Notes: generated by a model not told the origin, from the sequence alone. A DNA stretch of 64,000 nt from Akebia trifoliata (GCA_017979445.1 CM030717.1:24353288-24417287); one strand, 5' to 3'; shown: positions 11,433-24,102, counted from the first letter of the stretch. Program-made: numbers and translations.

Positions 11433-13440
11433 TGTAGACACCTCAATTTAAATGGCCCCCCACTCAAAAGGACCCAAAAAATCAAATTTTCTAATAAAAT
11501 TCGTCAACGGGCCTAAAAACCTCAAGTCATCAAAACGTGACATTCTGATCAAATCGAAAGTTCCCAAGACCTCTAAAGGTCTCATGAACCCACAATGAGA
11601 CTTTGCATGTCCCCCACCTTCCCCATTTTTTTTCACTCCATTTTCGGAGTCGAAACTACTCCAAGCCCGCTTAAGGCCCATCAACCCTCAATTTCCCAAC
11701 AATCATTTCTCACCTCACCCATCTTAACCTAACCCTAACTCCACACCACCCAAACCCTAAAACTAACTTACCCTCAAAACCTCATCCTAAAATAAATCAT
11801 AACCAATCCCAACAACCTAAAAGCCTAAGTCCAACATACCAAAGCCCACATCCATATCCATAATCATAATCTACAAACCACTATGCACAAATCATTATCC
11901 ACATCAACTAATCAATCTTTGACCATCAAATGAGACATTTGTCCTCACTACAACCCACTTCCCAAAAATCATTTTACTCAACCTAACTTATCACTTTTTT
12001 CTAACAAAACTACCACTCACACTCCATGTCATAAACATAACCTATCACCTTTCTCTAATAAAACTACTAACCCACATCACAACTCATATTTTTCCCTCAT
12101 CATTCACCTTAAACTCATTCTTACAAGTCATCCCCACACCCCTTCCTCCTAATCAACTCACCTAAACACTTCATCTCCACACCTTTTGGACACTGTCACC
12201 ATCCCCTTCACTCTCTCAAAACCTAATCACCTAACTCCTTACACAACTCATTATCTTAACCAAACACCACACCCCCTCATCCCACTAAATATTCAATATC
12301 ATTCTTTCAACTAAACACCACATCATTTCACCTCACCAAACACTTAGCCCAAGTGGGTTGGGGGAAATCCAATCCATTTGGATAAAAAACTATCCATTTA
12401 CCTCCCATTCATAAATACCCTCATCTCAACTCTAAATTTCACATCCCTCACCCTCAAACCTTATGCCATTATTTACTTTTCTATTTTTTTCACCCATCCT
12501 ACCCTAAAAAATAACTTTCTATCTTTATAAATACCCTTCTCACCTTCTAAAAAAGAGTACCAAGTCTAAGTCTAAAAAAGGAAAAAATTAATTCTCTTAA
12601 CTTTCTACTCAATTCTTCTCTACTCCCCTCACTTCATCTACTCTAAAAAAAATTATAGTCTCACAATTCTACTAAGGACCTAAGAAGAAGAAGAAGAAGA
12701 AAGGAAGGAAGGAAAGAAGACATCAAGGCCTCAAAGTGGGTTAGAGGAACCACACCCTCTTTTTCATATCCCTCTTCTACTTTTTCTTTCATATATTTTT
12801 TTCTCTTTTAAAAAAATCCCTAAGATGTGATGTTCCCTATCTCCTATCTCAAGTAGATTGAACTTTGGTTCGATTGAAAGTATAGGGATTGTAACCACCT
12901 TCAAAAGAAAACCATTTTAAACCCTTTAACTCGTTTTGAGGCAATCGGTATTTGGGTCCTTTTTAACCTATGAGAATAGACTTGCAATCATTAACCAACA
13001 CTTTTTCAAAATAAATATATGTTGTTCCCAAGGCTAAATTCTATAGGGATCATCTCTTTCAATGAGATAATCCTTATACTTTAAGCCAATAATAAATCCA
13101 TTTTTAGGGTGCAAGTTGTAAACCAATCAACTCTTTTATTTTATTTATATCAAAATGGCCAAGTTACTTTTGAGATTACCACCAATTGGTAAAAAGTTAG
13201 AGAGACAAGGAGGTGCGGGACGAAGGAGTATTTAACTCCTTTTCCTTTCTCTAATCGAACTGCTTACCTAAATCTTAGGTGGGTCGGTGTTTTATCCGTA
13301 TGAGAGTCACTAAACAAAAAAAATATTTTTTTGTAAAATACACCTCGAGTGACCATTCACATCATTTTACAAAAAGGAATGGTGACGATTCCAAACCTTC
13401 GTAATAGTGATATTTGGAAATCGAAAATCACGCATCTACA
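11433..13440 (+). mobile_element. Solo LTR, family E (Ty3/gypsy-like)
   Basis: The element starts TGTAGACACC and ends ATCTACA, so the termini form a perfect TGTAGA...TCTACA inverted repeat. Length is 2,008 bp. The flanks are AGAAG (11,428-11,432) and AGAAT (13,441-13,445), a 5-bp target duplication with one mismatch. A TATAAATA box at about 12,525 is followed by A/G-rich transcribed-looking sequence. No PBS or pol follows, which fits a solo LTR left by LTR-LTR recombination. A diverged second copy, itself interrupted, begins near 13.78 kb. Confidence 0.75.
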
Positions 13441-13775
13441 AGAATCTTATGAGTTCATTCAAAGAGAAAATCCATAATTTCGAAGACAATTCCAGATCAA
13501 GGGAATGGGATAACGGTCCTTATAGGAATTCACTTTGAACCCATGGATATAATTCTTGCACATATTTGGAGTTCAAAAAGTACTTCTTGGGCATCCTATA
13601 CCATAGTACTGACTTACTTTTTGATGTATATGCACCCCTTAAAATGGGTGCATCTACATCACACTTCTTACGGTGGTTGCCAAAGCTCAGAGTAAACCCG
13701 AAATAGGCCATGGACTTGAATCTACCAAATGATAAGAATCCCTCTGAGATTCAATCATAAACCACTTTGTATTGG
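13441..13775. other. Flank between two family E LTRs; possible decayed coding fragment
   Basis: The minus strand is open from 13,711 to 13,520 and reads into more open sequence at 11,421-11,233 if the solo LTR is removed. No domain or family could be recognised, and stops are present. It may be the remnant of an unidentified gene or an older transposon. Confidence 0.3.
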
Positions 13776-16700
13776 TACCCCCCCCCTGAGCCCCTTCCAA
13801 ATCTATAAATCAATCCCAGTTCATACCCACTTTCTAATCCAAACCCACTCTCTATTATCCATATCTTAACCCACTACCAAGTCCACATTCAAGCCTAGTC
13901 CAAATATCCAAACCTAAATCATCCTAAGCCCAAACCCAATGCCAAGTCCATTTTAAGCACATGATTTTACACCTTCCCCAAGAAAAGATACATGATGGTC
14001 TCTCATAAGTTTCAACATCCAAGAAGACTCCTCATTATTGGGCCAATGCTCCAACTTAATTGGAGAGTCAACTCTTTTGAGAAAATTAAAGAATGCCCCC
14101 TTAAAAGGTGAGGTCAAATCAAAAAGGTACTTTGATTTTTAGTAAAAATCCTTAAAATTGGGATAACTTTCAATCTTACCCCTGAAAGGTAAGAATTTTC
14201 AAGTACATGCATAAGGCTCTCCTATTAGTCCATTTTAAATATATATCTACTCTTGTTTTGGGGAATATGTACAAGAAAACCCATGTCAATTTTTTACCTA
14301 TCTGTAGACACCCCATTTTTGCACTCGCCTGATTAATCAACTCGTCAACCCGATCGCAATGGTTCCCAATGATGGATGTTTATTCCAATGCTTTATTTTG
14401 TTACCAGATATGTTTCAGAAATCCGGATGAGGTATTTCGAACTGACAAAACTTAAAAATCACGCTATGCTAGGAAAATACGACCCCAAGAACATAGAAAT
14501 CATCATTTTGCAGACCAAAAAGAAGCTTCACGATAAAAATCACTAAAAATGACCAAATTACCAAAATATCCCTAACATCAAAACAACCCTAGAGCCTACA
14601 TCACTCTTAGGAAAACCCATTCAAACACATAAAACAACAAATCGAAACCAAATAAATCATTTCGTTAATTTTCCCAGAATTTGACAAAATTACGAAAATA
14701 CCCCTCATAAAATTCACGACCATTTCACACAAAAAAATTCATAAATGATAAAAACCAACATTCCCATTGAATTCCTTATGAAAAACTGATTCCAAAACAT
14801 CTTGGACCATTGAAAAATGACTTAAAACGTAAAAACTCCTCTCCGAGGGCAAAACGGTAATTTTACAACTTTAATAATTAAAATTTTGAAATTAATAATA
14901 AATCATTATATAACGTAACTTGAAACATTAAAGTCAATCAAGTAAGACTAAAGTCAAGATATTAAAAGTCAACCAAGAAAGACTAAAGTCAAGATATTAA
15001 AAGCCAACCAAGAAAGACTAAAGTTAAAATATTAAAGTCAATCTCGTAAGACTAAAAGTCAAAACCCTAAACTAAACTAATCAAGTCAATCTCATGAGAC
15101 TAAAGTCAAAACCCTAATCTAAACTAATCAAGTCAATCTCATAAGACTAAAAGTCAAAATCCTAAATTAAAACCCTAAAGATTAAGTCCATCTCATGAGA
15201 CCAAAGTCTAAACTCTAATTGAAACCCTAAAAGAAACTCTAATCAAATCCTAATTCTCCTAAAAAACTTTATAAATAGGAGCCTCCACACCCTATTTTCG
15301 TATCAAAGAAAAAACCCTAGAAAAAGTAGGTGAAGAAGCCTCCACAACCTCCCCAAAACCCTAATTTTGGAGCCCCAACTCCTTACCTAACACCCCTACT
15401 TTGATTTTAGCCTAAAAAACACCTAGAAACCTTTCAAAAATACCCGAAAAATCTATAATAAATTCAAAACATCCAGATCCAAGAAGGAGATACCTTGCCT
15501 CGGAGATCAGAAATCAGATCCGGAGATAGAACAAAGCAAGGAGTACGGTACAAGGAGCAGTTTCACCAGATCTGAGGGAATAGAACCTTTGCGTATCGAA
15601 GGTAACATTTTTTTATTTTTTTATCTAGGTTTTGGTCATTAGCAATGTAGTCTTACTTGGGATAAGTAGAGACCGGCATTGGCCGGGCGGGGTTGGTGCC
15701 TAACACCTTCCAACCCCGTAACATGATCCCCGGATTCAGATTTTCTGTAGTAGATTAGTTTTTTTATCCATTTTAGAGTCAGTTTGGTTCCTAGACCATA
15801 ATAACTAGGTGGCGACTCCCAAACCTCAAGGGTCAAAAGCGAATCCGCGTACCCCGTGGATCGAGGGCGCTTTCACTATCACCCCCACCTTTACACATGT
15901 CACTCTCTTTTTAATCCTCCCAAAAACAGTTTTGTTCTCTCACATCCATTTATCAAAAAACCAAATACTAAAAAACAATTTAGTATATCTTATCACAAAT
16001 TCACATCTACCCTTATGAAGATAGAAATCTCAAAAGAAACAACTAAAACCCCATATTTTTTTCTTTATTTTTAGGGTTGGACCACTTTACCTCCAAAAAC
16101 TCTATCAATAGCCATATTCCTATATGCAACTCATGTTCCCATCTCTCAACATAAAGCTTTACCAAAATCCTTACTCAATATTTCAAATCCTTTTTGAACT
16201 CAACCATCAACTCAAGAACTTCCCTCCACCTTTCAATTCTCAACTCTCAATTAAGAAACCTCATCTTCTTTAACTAGGCCCTTAACTAAAATTTTCAATC
16301 TTCAAGTTTTCTTTTTCAAGATTCAACATCACTCAAGAACATTAAGGGACAATGTGGGTGTAGATTAAGTCTTTATTTTCAAACACTTGCATATTTTATT
16401 CTCAATCTTTTATTTATTTTATGTTCTAGTAAGCTTTCAGGATGTAATGCACACCCTCTCTCATTTTCGATAGGTTGAACTTCAGTTCGGTCGAAAGAGT
16501 GGGGGTTGAAGCCATTTTTCACCCATAATGTATCTCATGCATCATATTGTACATTATGCACCCATTCACATATGCTTGATAATGATGAAGAAATGTGTCA
16601 CCCTCTTATTGGGGTTAAAACATTAAGTTTTTATCCTTACATACATGTATTAAGGTTATGGTACTAAGATAACTCCATCATTGAGTCTATCTAAAAAGCC

Positions 16701-17130
16701 TAAACCAACATTTCTATTCATGAAAATAATATAGGCTATATGGGTTATCATTTTTCATAAGATATTTTCAATGTCTCACATTGATATGAAAACTCTTTTT
16801 AAGGGTACATTTTCACTTATTGCACACCACTTCTAAGTATGCATTTTTTTTAAAAGTTTTTTAAAAGATTGACCAAATTTGAAAAGTAACCACCCTTAGT
16901 AGAGATGATGGGATGCCTAACACCTTCCCCATCCTCTAATTAGATCTTCCTACTTAGATCTTAGGTAGACCATGTCTTTTCCATATACAAAAGTCACTAT
17001 GATAATAAAATCAATTTCAAAATCATTTTGGGTGCCCATTCACACTCATTTTTAAAAAAGAATGGTAGCGACTTCAAATAACATAGCATTGAGGTTCTAT
17101 GATGAACATTTCATGTTTATAGACATAAAT
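13776..17130 (+). mobile_element. Second family E LTR, interrupted by solo LTR A1
   Basis: Segments 13,776-14,302 and 15,876-about 17,130 together resemble the family E LTR at 11,433-13,440. Shared blocks include the CCCA/CCAAACCC-rich 5' part, GGTTGAACTTCAGTTCGGTCGAAAG near 16,465 against GATTGAACTTTGGTTCGATTGAAAG near 12,858, and the terminal CCATTCACA...AAAAAGAATGGTAGCGA block near 17,040. The 5' end is truncated. The split is exactly at the TSD of A1. No internal region was found, so this is an LTR relic. Confidence 0.6.
14303..15875 (+). mobile_element. Solo LTR A1 (Tat-type family A) with TSD CTATC
   Basis: The LTR begins TGTAGACACCCCATTTTTGC and ends GCGCTTTCA, 1,573 bp. Perfect 5-bp target duplications CTATC flank it at 14,298-14,302 and 15,876-15,880. 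It matches, end to end, the LTRs of elements B and C further right. A TATAAATA box lies at 15,270-15,277. No PBS follows, so the internal region and second LTR were lost by recombination. It interrupts an older family E LTR. Confidence 0.93.
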
Positions 17131-18177
17131 GTCCCTGCATAGAAAATAATATAAAACTAGAAAAAATAAAGATAAAGACATATTTCCCAATACTCCCCCT
17201 CAAACTAGTGCAAATATATCAACTAAAACCTATCTTAACAAGATGAAAGTTGGTATCAAAAGGACCAACAAACTTCACAAGTATGTCAGTAAGCTGAACT
17301 AATAAAGATACAAATACGGTCTGAAGAGCACCAAATCAGACATTCTCCCTAAGAAAATGAACATCAATCTTTATATGCTTGGTTGTCGAGTGAAGAATAG
17401 AATCAGAAGAAAGCATAATAATATACTTGTTGTTGTAAAATAAAGTAAATGAATAAAAAATAAGAAATCTCAACTCCATTAGTAAATAGCGGAGCGAAAT
17501 AAGTTCACATGTGCCAAAGGCTATAGCTTAATACTCAGATTAAGTAGAAGATTGAGAAAACGTAATCTATTTCTTACTTTTCCATGAGATCAGGTTGCCC
17601 CCGTGGAAAATACATAAATCAGAGGTAGATCTTCTATCCATTATAAAACCAGCATAATCAATGTTAGTGAAATTTGATAAATGAGATTGAATAGTAGATA
17701 AATAAAAGAGTTCAAAACCAAGACGTGACTTTAAGTAATGAAGAATGAGATAAACGACATTAAAATTAAAAGTGCGCAGAGTGTGCATAAATATACTGAC
17801 TAGACTCACCGCAAAAGTCAAATCTGGTCTAATGTTAGTCAGATAATTAGATGACTAACGTGTCTCTAATAAGAAGGATTAGATAATAGTATGCCATATT
17901 CAACATGAAGATGATGATTATAATCCATAGGATATGAAATAGGATGACAACTAAGCATATTAGTGTCCTGAAGAAAATCCAATGTGTATTTGTATTGAGA
18001 TAACGAAATACCACGGTGGGAATGGGCTACTTTTATCCCAAAGAAATACTTAAGAGGATCTAAGTCTTTAACTTCAACATCACGACCAAATATCATTTTT
18101 ACCTTGTCAATTCACTAGGCATCATTCCTAGTAAAGATAATATCATTGATATAGCCTAGAACAATAATACAACGCGT
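17131..18177 (-). pseudogene. Ty1/copia remnant: RT C-terminus and RNase H
   Basis: On the minus strand, 18,175-17,866 encodes the end of a copia RT: GYINDIIFTRND in place of YVDDII, then LKYFFGIKVAHSHRGISLSQ. Sequence 17,821-17,567 encodes RNase H: DYAGFIMDRRSTSDLCIFHG, then GNLISWKSKK. Decayed C-terminal sequence runs to about 17,220. At 17,195-17,205 the plus-strand ACTCCCCCTC is the complement of a copia polypurine tract, and a few tens of bases of LTR may remain below it. Stops and small indels break the frame. The left part of pol, gag and the other LTR are absent, and on the right the remnant abuts the truncated LTR of element D. Confidence 0.85.
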
Positions 18178-18696
18178 ACAAGAAAAATCATCAAAAAATA
18201 ATCAAATTATAAAAATACCTCTAACACCAGAACATCCATATAGATTATACATTACGCATACAAAAACTAAATAAACTGTTTCACCAATTTTTACAAATTA
18301 GACAAAATTACCAAAATACCCCTCATAGGATCCACGATCATCTCATGCAAAAAATTCATAAGTGACACAAATCAATACTCTTATTGAATTCCTTATGAAA
18401 AATTGATTCTAAAACATTCCAAAACGTCGAAAAATAACTTTTCAATGCAAAAATTCTCTTTGAGGACAAAACGATAATTTTACACCATTAAAATGCAAAA
18501 ATCTGAAATTAATAATTAAAATATTAATTAACGTAAATTGAAATCTTAATAAATCAAATTAAAATTTTTGAACAAATAAATTCAATTAATTAAGTCCATA
18601 GTGATAGTCATTTTATTCAAGTGGGATTCACCTGATATTTAATAAAGAACCCTCCATTGGGGGATTCTCCAAAATTTAAAAAATTCACATTCTACG

Positions 18697-20863
18697 TGTA
18701 GACACCCCATTTTTGCAATCACTTGATTAATCAACTCGTCAACTCGATTGCAATGGTTCCCAATGATGAATGTTTATTCCAATGTTTTATTTGTTATAAG
18801 ATAAGTTTTAGAAATTCGGATGAAGTATCTCGAACTAATAAAACTATAGAAACCATGTTACGGTAAGAAAATATAACCCAAAAACATAGAAATAATCATC
18901 TTGCAGACAAAAAGAAGTTTTATGATAAAAATCACTAAAAAATGACTAAATTACTAAAATACCCCTAACATCAAAACAACCCTAGAGCCTACATTACGCT
19001 TAGGAAAATCCTTTCAAACACATAAAACAACAAATCGAAATTAAATAAATCATTTCGTCAATTTTCATAAAATTTGACAAAATTACGAAAATACCCCTCA
19101 TAAAGTTCACGACCATTTCGCACAAATATTTTTTGTAAATGACACAAACCAATATTTTCATTGAATTTCTTATGAAAAATCGATTCTAAAACATCCTGAA
19201 ACATTGAAACATGACTTAAAACGCAAAAAGTCCTCTCCGAGGGTAAAACGATAATTTTACAATTTTAATAATTAAAAATTTGAAAATTAATAATTAAAAC
19301 ATTAATTAATGTAAAGTGAAATCTTAATTAAAATTAAAGTCAATCAAGTAAGACTCAAGTCAAAATCCTAAAGTCAAGTCAATCAAGTGAAACTAAAAGT
19401 TAAAACTTTATTTAAAAGAATTCTAATCAAACTATAAAACTATCTAATATAATTCTAATTAAACACTAACTCTATAATTCTAATTAAACACTAACTCTAT
19501 TTAAAAGAATTCTAATCAAACTATAAAACTATCTAAAGTAATTCTAATTAAACACTAAGGTGCTGTTTGTTAAACTGAATAAATAAGTGTTGAATGATTA
19601 TAATTGCTGAAATTGTATAAGCGCTGAATTTAAGTGCTGAAATTGTTATCTGTTTACCGATCTGAATTGTGCTGAACTGATTCAAATTAAGCGCTGTAAT
19701 CACATAAATCTATTTGTTACTTAATGTTGAAAACTGGTAAATTGACTATATTACCCTTTTTAACAGTTGTATGTTTAAGGGAAAATTATTAATAAAATCC
19801 AAAAATAAAAATTATTTATTAAAAAATACTAAATTTAATGAAATTCGTTTTGGGGACCCAACCGAACAAATTCTCTCTCCTCCACATCATTTAAAAAATA
19901 AATTTTAATTTTTTTTAATTCAAATTAAAAAATAATATTAATTCAAATTAAAGAAAGAGAATATTAAATATTAAATATTCCAAAAAAATAAAAAAGGAAA
20001 GAGGAAATTTCTCTTTCCTCTTTTATTTTTTCGAAATATTTAATATTTAATATTATTTAAATGCGTAAAGGGTCAAAATTTTCTCTCTTTAATTTGAATT
20101 AATATTATTTTTTAATTTGAATTAATATTATATTTTAATTTGAATTAATATTATTTAAATACGTATATGAGAGAGAAAATAGGAGAGAAATAATATTGGT
20201 GTGGGTTGCCTTATTAATTTGTGGGGTGATTATATCATTATCTATAGGACATAAGAGGTAATATCATTTCAAGTATAAGGGCATACTTGTCCGTGTTGAA
20301 AAAGATCGATGCTTACCGCTTCAGCAAAAAAATTAAGTGATCGAACTTCACTTAATGCTTTTCACTTATTTTTCAACAATAAGTGCTGAAAATGTGGAGT
20401 AAACAAACGTGCTGATTGCTGAAGTTGAATTGCATTTATCATTAAGTGCTGAAATCAGTGTTAAACAAACACCCCCTAACTCTATAATTCTAATTAAACA
20501 CTAACTCTATCTAAAAAGCACTTAAAAAAAATCTATAAATAGGGATTTTTACAACCTATTTTCAGATGAAAAAATAAATCCTAAGAAAAGTAAGTCAAAA
20601 AACTTCCCTAACCTCCCATAAATCCTAATTTTGAAGTCTAACTCCTTAGCTAGCATCTATACCCCAAATTTAGCTTAAAAAAAAACTCAAAAATCCTTCT
20701 AAAACACTTTGAAATCCATAAAAATCAGAAAACTCATAAATCTAAGAAGAAGATACCTCAACTTGGAGATCAAAAATCAGATCCGGTGACAGAACGAAAC
20801 GAGGAGTGCTATATGAGGAGCTGTTCTATTAGATCTGAGGGAACAAATCGTTGCATTCGTAAA

Positions 20864-20903
<40 letters not shown>

Positions 20904-21159
20904 TTTAATGGTTAGGTCTTTTTAGCAATGTAGTTTTATTTGGGAAAAGTAGAGACTGGCATTTGCGGGGCGGGGTTGGTGTCTAACACCTTCCAACCCC
21001 GTAACGTGATCTCCGGAGCTGTATTTTCTTTTGTAGATTAGTGTTATTTACCTTTTAGAGTCAATGTTCGATTCCTATACCGTAATAACTAGGTGGCGAC
21101 TCCCAAATCTCAAAAATTAAAAGCGGATCCGCGCACCCCGCAGATCGAGGGCATTTTCA
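18697..21159 (+). repeat. Element C 5' LTR (with MITE insertion)
   Basis: Starts TGTAGACACCCC and ends GGCATTTTCA, followed by one G and the PBS. Without the 918-bp MITE and its duplicated TAA it is about 1,542 bp, matching the 1,527-bp 3' LTR. A TATAAATA promoter box lies at 20,534-20,541. A (TA)n run of about 30 bp occurs near 20,870-20,900. The 5' half holds a series of GTCAATCAAGTAAGACT-type short repeats. Confidence 0.9.
19559..20476. mobile_element. Tourist/PIF-Harbinger-like MITE in the C 5' LTR
   Basis: The 918-bp insert begins GGTGCTGTTTGTTAAAC and ends with the imperfect complement of that sequence (GTTAAACAAACACCCCC). TAA is duplicated on both sides (19,556-19,558 and 20,477-20,479), the 3-bp target typical of PIF/Harbinger. 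The centre (about 19,890-20,160) is a large AT-rich palindrome around AAAGAGGAAATTTCTCTTTC. No transposase is encoded. The other LTRs of the family are uninterrupted at this point, which supports an insertion. Confidence 0.85.
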
Positions 21160-21160
21160 G

Positions 21161-21178
21161 TGACGACTTCACTGGGGA
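21161..21178 (+). promoter_or_regulatory. Element C primer-binding site
   Basis: TGACGACTTCACTGGGGA starts one base after the LTR end. It is a mutated form of the 18-base site TGGCGACTCCACTGGGAA seen in element B. Sites of this kind occur in Tat/Ogre-type elements, where a tRNA-Arg primer has been reported; the tRNA was not verified here. Confidence 0.8.
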
Positions 21179-21544
21179 TTATTGAGGATCAAACTTGAAA
21201 AGTCCCAAGTATGAGAATATTGCCAAATCGACCTAGTTTTTATTTATTTATTTAGTTTGATTTATTTTATTTGTCTATTTACTTATTTTCATCTTTTATT
21301 TTTATTTTCATGACTTGATTGTGGATTGTTTATTTGGATTTTGGGTATTGTATTTTTGTTTTTGATCCAATTAAGGGTTACTTTTTGATGATCCTAAACA
21401 ATGAAAGATTCAAATTTACATATAAATTGAGAATAAAATCATGGTGATTGGGATGAGTCATGGATTTTACCTTTTAAAAAAAAGAAAAATTTAGATGAAA
21501 TTGTTTTAGCACGTTACTATGCATAGGTGGCGAGTTGTGAAAAT

Positions 21545-21875
21545 AAATTATTTGTAAGTAACGGGCTAAGAAACAAAAAAATTATCTTTTTTAATATTGT
21601 TCGTGAAGAGGAGAGAATTCCAAAAAAGAAAAAAAATCACAAAATATATATATATATGCGTGGTGTGCCATTAGCAGAAAATGATTTTTTATATTTTCAT
21701 ATTCTTCTCATATAATTATTTGTGAGTAATGCATTAAGAAATAAAAAAGTGCCTCTTTTAATGTTGTTCGTGATGAGGAGAAGATTTCAAGAAAAAAATA
21801 AAAAAAATATTTTTTTCGTATGGTGTGCCATTAGCAAAAAAAAATGTTTTTCTATCTTTTATCTTCTTTTCCACT
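21545..21875 (+). repeat. Tandem duplication of about 168 bp
   Basis: The block starting AATTATTTGTAAGTAAC at about 21,545 is repeated from about 21,713 (AATTATTTGTGAGTAAT). Both copies carry TGTTCGTGA(A/T)GAGGAGA and GGTGTGCCATTAGCA and end in T-rich sequence. The copies have diverged by many substitutions. It lies just upstream of the PUF-like gene fragment, possibly in its former promoter region. Confidence 0.75.
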
Positions 21876-21879
21876 CACG

Positions 21880-22381
21880 TAGAAAAATAGCAAACAGAGA
21901 GAGACTTTTCTATCTCTCTCTCTTTATCTCCTCTACCCCTTCTCCTTTCCACTCATCTTTTCCTTTTCCATCATCATCTTCTTTCAATGGAGTCATCAAT
22001 GGCCATGTTATCGAAAACCCCACAATAGGTTCTTCAATAATGGATTAATCCTACAATCCTCATTCAAACCAAACCGTACGCGAATTACAGAGAGAGATTC
22101 AACTTCGAGATACCCTATTAGAATAGATGAAAAAATATATCCGAACCAAACAATCTTTAATTATGGATTCTCAAGGTTTAAAAGATTTCAATTTTCCCCT
22201 ATTGAACCCATCCCCTATTATCAACGACCCATGCTTCAATTTTTCAATTGAGGGGTTAATGGAGAAGGTTAATGGAGAATTTGGTCTTCTTGGAGTTGAA
22301 GGATCACTTAAGTGAGTTGACGAAGAATACATATAGCAATTATCTTGTTCAGAAGCTTTTGGAAATATGCAATATGGAACA
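21880..22381 (+). pseudogene. PUF (Pumilio)-like gene fragment inside element C
   Basis: The segment looks like the 5' end of a host gene. It has a CT-rich leader (about 21,900-21,985), an ATG at about 21,987 and then open but frame-broken sequence. Near the end, frame 22,291-22,381 reads DHLSELTKNTYSNYLVQKLL followed by EICNMEQ. This strongly resembles a Puf RNA-binding repeat; plant PUF proteins have GNYLIQKLL and CNEEQ in this place. It stops at GAG followed by GTGAGT, a good splice donor. Upstream coding is broken by a TAG at about 22,026 and by a frame change near 22,290. PUF proteins bind mRNA 3' UTRs; this fragment cannot make a working domain. It sits between the C leader and the insertion point of B, which suggests capture by C. 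Confidence 0.55.
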
Positions 22382-22426
22382 AATAACAGAGGTGAGTCAC
22401 GTGGCTGGCTGCTGGTAGCAACATAT

Positions 22427-24087
22427 TAAAAACACCCTCGATCCGCGGGGTGTGCGCATCCGCTTTTGACCTTTGAGGTTTGGGAGTCGCCACCTAGTTA
22501 TTACGGTATAGGAATCGAATATTGACTCTAAAAGGCAAAAAAAAACTAATCTACGAAAAATAAGAAATTAAGTCTAGTGATCACGTTACGGAGTTGGAAG
22601 GTGTTAGGCACCAACTCCGCCCGGCAAACGCCAGTCTCTACTAATTACCAAATAGAACTACATTGTTCAAAAGACCTAATCAATAAAAAAATTTAAATCT
22701 TTACCTTTACGAAGACAACGGTCTTGTTCCCTCAGATCTGGTAGAATAGTTCTTCGTACAGCACTCATCGCTTCGTTCTGTCACCGGATTCGTTTCAGAT
22801 CTCAAAAATAAAGTATCTCCTTTTGAATTTTTTTAATTTTTTATGGATTTCTAAGATGTTTTGGAAGGATTTCTAGGTAGTTTTTGAGCTAAAGTTGGGG
22901 TATAGATATTAGGTAAGGAGTTTGGACTTCAAAATCAAGGTTTGTGGGAGGCTAGGGAAGCTTTTTGACCTACTTTTTCTAGGTGTTATTTTTTGATAAG
23001 AAAATAGGTTGTAGGGACCCTTATTTATAGATTTTTTTTAGTGCTTGTTTTGATAGAGTTAGTGTTTAATTATAATTCTTTTAGAGAGAGTTATTATTTA
23101 TTTAGAATTATTTTAAATAGAGTTATTATATAGTTAGAATTCTATTAAATAAAGTTATTATTTAATTACGATTGTTTTAATATAGTTATAGTTTAATTAG
23201 AATTGTTTTAAGGTTTTGATTTTTAGTTCACTTGATTGACTTGACTTTAGTCTTATTTGATTGACTTTAAGATCTTTACTTTAGTCTTACTTGATTGACT
23301 TTAATTTTTTTTTGGAGAACCCCTTTCATTATATCTTTAATTCTTTGAGCCCCCAGATGGAGGGGCCCTTTAATAAATATCTGGGCAACTATCAACAATT
23401 TTACCTAAGAGCCTGATTGATCGATTTTTTTGGTTCAAAATTTTAAATTAATTTTCTTAATGTTTCACTTTACATTATTTAACATTTTATTTATTAATTA
23501 CGAAAGTTTAAAATTTTTTAATTGAAAAATTATCGTTTTGCCCCTAAAGAGAACTTTTATGTTTCAAGTCGATTTTTGATGTTCTAGGATGTTTTAAAAT
23601 TGATTTTTCATAAGGAATTCAATGTAAATATTGGTTTGTATCATTTATGAAATTTTTTGTGTGAAATGGTCGTGAACTTGGTGAGGGACATTTTCGTAAT
23701 TTTATTAAATTTTATGAAAATTAACGAAATCGTTTATTTGATTTCGATTTATTATTTTACTTGTTTGAAAGGATTTTTCTAAGCGTAATGTAGGCTCTAG
23801 GAATGTTTTGAGGTTAGGAGTATTTTGATAATTTGATCATTTTTTAGTGATTTTTATCGTGAAACTTCTTTTTGTTTGAAAAATGATAATTTCTAGGCTT
23901 TTAGGGTTATATTTTCCTAGCGTAGTGTGGTTTCTAAGGTTTTGTTAGTTTGAGATACTTCATCTGGATTTTCGAAACATATCTGGTAACAAAATAAAAC
24001 ATTAGAATAAACATCCATCATTGGGAACCGTTGCGATCGAGTTGACGAGTTGATTAATTAGGTGAGTGCAAAAATTGAGTGTCTACA
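22427..24087 (-). repeat. Element B 3' LTR
   Basis: On the minus strand it starts TGTAGACACTCAATTTTTGC and ends GGGTGTTTTTA. It is 1,661 bp, longer than the 5' LTR because of extra short segments near 23,270-23,420. A TATAAATA-type box on the minus strand lies near 23,025. Scattered substitutions and small indels separate the two LTRs, so the insertion is not very recent. Confidence 0.92.
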
Positions 24088-24102
24088 GATGCCCCTCTTT
24101 GG
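24088..24102 (-). promoter_or_regulatory. Element B polypurine tract
   Basis: The minus strand reads CCAAAGAGGGGCATC immediately before the 3' LTR. This matches the element C tract at 41,001-41,015. It would prime plus-strand DNA synthesis. Confidence 0.85.

Noticed and set aside
11233..13711. Plastid- or mitochondrial-derived DNA insert
   Set aside because: Style of the sequence suggested it, but no organelle gene could be matched with confidence.
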